Positions 62,958 to 64,000 of a stretch of DNA of 64,000 nt are shown one piece after another. Made by a program: the position numbers and the translations under genes. Origin of the DNA: Pontibacter indicus (GTDB lineage Bacteria > Bacteroidota > Bacteroidia > Cytophagales > Hymenobacteraceae); assembly GCF_900156345.1 (NCBI RefSeq), contig NZ_FTPP01000002.1, forward strand, positions 1,116,001 through 1,180,000, read 5' to 3'. Within the stretch, counting starts at the first letter, position 1. Each line of letters opens with the position of its first letter. The notes beneath the pieces were generated by a model. The model worked only from the letters and a program-made list of their open reading frames with translations, did not search any database and had not been told where the DNA came from.

Positions 62958-63125
62958 TGAATTTAATTGTTGATTGTTAAATTGTTGATTGTTTTTTTCT
63001 TAGAAAGTACAATCGATTCAACAACCAGCCTACCAGCTATCCCTCAAACCTATTTAAATAATATATAAATATTGCTGATTGTTAATCACTGCGAACAACA
63101 ATTAACAATCAGCAATTAACAATTC
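62955..63125. repeat. Imperfect inverted repeat with TTAATTGTTGATTG arms
   Basis: The left side reads TTAATTGTTGATTGTTAAATTG, and the right side AACAATTAACAATCAGCAATTAAC in complementary orientation. It lies between prs and the L25 gene. Third member of the AAATTGTT family. Confidence 0.65.
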
Positions 63126-63128
63126 AGA

Positions 63129-64000
63129 CTAAATAAACAGTGAGCTGATCGACTCGTGCGTCACTACGTTGTTGATGGCGCGGGCGAACAGTTCGGAGAA
63201 GGAAAGCACCTTGATCTTGGAGCAGTCCTGGCGTAGCGGAATGGTGTCAGACACCACCAGTTCTTCCAGCACGGAGTTTTCGATGCGCTCGTAGGCCGGG
63301 CCCGACAACACAGGGTGCGTTGCAATGGCGCGAACGGTTTTGGCACCTTTGTCTTTCAAAAGTTTGGCAGCTTGTGTGATCGTGCCGGCAGTGTCCACCA
63401 TGTCGTCCACAAGTACCACGTCCATACCTTCCACGTCACCGATCACCTGCATCGAGGCGATCTCGTTAGCCCGTTTGCGGTGTTTGTCGCAGACAACCAT
63501 TTCAGCGCCGAAGTTCTTGGCGAAGGCTCTTGTTCTTACCACACCTCCTACGTCCGGAGAAGCGAAGATCAGGTCGGAGCCCAGGTTGAGGCTGCGCAGG
63601 TAAGGCACGAAGATGGCCGAGCCGTCGAGGTGGTCTACCGGGATGTCGAAAAAGCCCTGGATCTGGCCGGCGTGCAGGTCGCAAGTCATGAGGCGGTCGG
63701 CGCCTACCGACTGGATGGCGTTGGCAATCACTTTGGAGCCGATGGAGACACGTGGCTTGTCTTTTCTGTCCTGGCGGGCATAACCGTAGTAAGGCATTAC
63801 CACGATCACTTTGTGGGCGGAGGCGCGTTTGGCCGCATCGACCATCAGCATCAGTTCCATCAGGTTGTCTGCTGGCGGAAAGGTGGACTGTACCAGGAAT
63901 ACTTCCGCACCGCGAACTGACTCGTTGAAGTGGGGTGCCATTTCTCCGTCGCTGAAGCGAAGGAGCTCAAGGTCACCAAGTTTTGTGCCGTAAGCGGCGG
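63129..64000 (-). CDS. prs: Ribose-phosphate pyrophosphokinase (5' end outside window)
   Basis: About 290 residues visible; the frame continues beyond the right edge (TKLGDLELLRFSDGEMAPHF). Makes PRPP from ribose 5-phosphate and ATP. The catalytic/flexible loop is YYGYARQDRKDKPRVS. The PRPP-binding loop is DVVLVDDMVDTAGTI, with ATP-side VFLVQSTFPPADN and MTCDLHAGQIQGFFDIPVDHL. Full family length is about 310, so about 20 residues are missing here. An ATG at 63941 is internal and not the start. Confidence 0.96.
   Translation of the reverse strand, partial: AAYGTKLGDLELLRFSDGEMAPHFNESVRGAEVFLVQSTFPPADNLMELMLMVDAAKRASAHKVIVVMPYYGYARQDRKDKPRVSIGSKVIANAIQSVGADRLMTCDLHAGQIQGFFDIPVDHLDGSAIFVPYLRSLNLGSDLIFASPDVGGVVRTRAFAKNFGAEMVVCDKHRKRANEIASMQVIGDVEGMDVVLVDDMVDTAGTITQAAKLLKDKGAKTVRAIATHPVLSGPAYERIENSVLEELVVSDTIPLRQDCSKIKVLSFSELFARAINNVVTHESISSLFI

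Noticed and set aside
1..64000. CRISPR array
   Set aside because: The many AGGTATA copies are not regularly spaced and have no spacer-repeat structure. No cas gene is present.
1..64000. tRNA, rRNA or tmRNA genes
   Set aside because: No T-loop GTTCGAATC-type sequence with acceptor pairing and no rRNA signature was noticed on either strand.

Overview
The window reads as the chromosome of a Bacteroidota bacterium of the Cytophagales/Hymenobacteraceae type, most like Pontibacter. This placement rests on gene content and is not a database result. Supporting points are the menaquinone methyltransferase ubiE overlapping a PorT-type gliding/type IX secretion protein, an OmpA protein with TPR and PD40 repeats, a DUF5606 protein, TonB-C and DUF4349 proteins, and Bacteroidota -7 promoter boxes (TAnnTTTG) ahead of many genes. 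Most genes are moderately GC-rich and densely packed. No rRNA, tRNA, CRISPR array, insertion sequence or phage was seen.

Layout. 1-6507: universal stress protein (cut by the left edge), a large membrane-anchored protein, a broken GIY-YIG nuclease gene between inverted repeats, CorA and a YigZ protein. 6840-10572: a dTDP-aminosugar pair (FdtA/FdtB) with a glycosyltransferase, then an acyl-ACP desaturase. 11288-14291: a VWA protein and a MoxR/chelatase-type AAA ATPase with a small opposite-strand membrane ORF between them. 14415-19669: small secreted proteins and the 5-oxoprolinase operon pxpB-pxpC-pxpA with an Nramp-type transporter. 19793-25571: a dicarboxylate/amino-acid symporter, cyclophilin, fasciclin lipoprotein, RsgA and KdtA. 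25780-26934: one AT-rich SIR2-family gene that looks horizontally acquired. 27166-33442: small enzymes, CrcB, an HxlR/DsbA divergent pair and a PerR-peroxiredoxin operon with a clear operator. 33722-43735: enoyl-CoA hydratase, aspartokinase, fructose bisphosphatase, envelope proteins, EngB, the OmpA/PorE-like protein, UbiE-PorT and an SDR. 43833-56396: two paralogous lipoproteins with kinase-like motifs, envelope proteins, TypA, MsrB and MetG. 56499-60129: an HD-PycTM (Pycsar effector-type) membrane protein divergent from a class III nucleotide cyclase. 60158-64000: MFS transporter, Pth, L25 and the start of the Prs gene region.

The most unusual material is of three kinds. First, the cyclase/PycTM-HD pair could make, sense and perhaps degrade one cyclic nucleotide. 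Second, a roughly 190-bp intergenic repeat occurs three times (5496, 10784, 22884); two of its stems show compensatory changes between copies, which suggests a structured RNA or structured DNA element. Third, the heptamer AGGTATA/TATACCT occurs at a density far above chance in genes and spacers alike, yet is absent from the SIR2 island. Several other palindromic intergenic elements (around 12486, 33623, 52945, 62163 and 62955) complete a rich REP-like repeat population.
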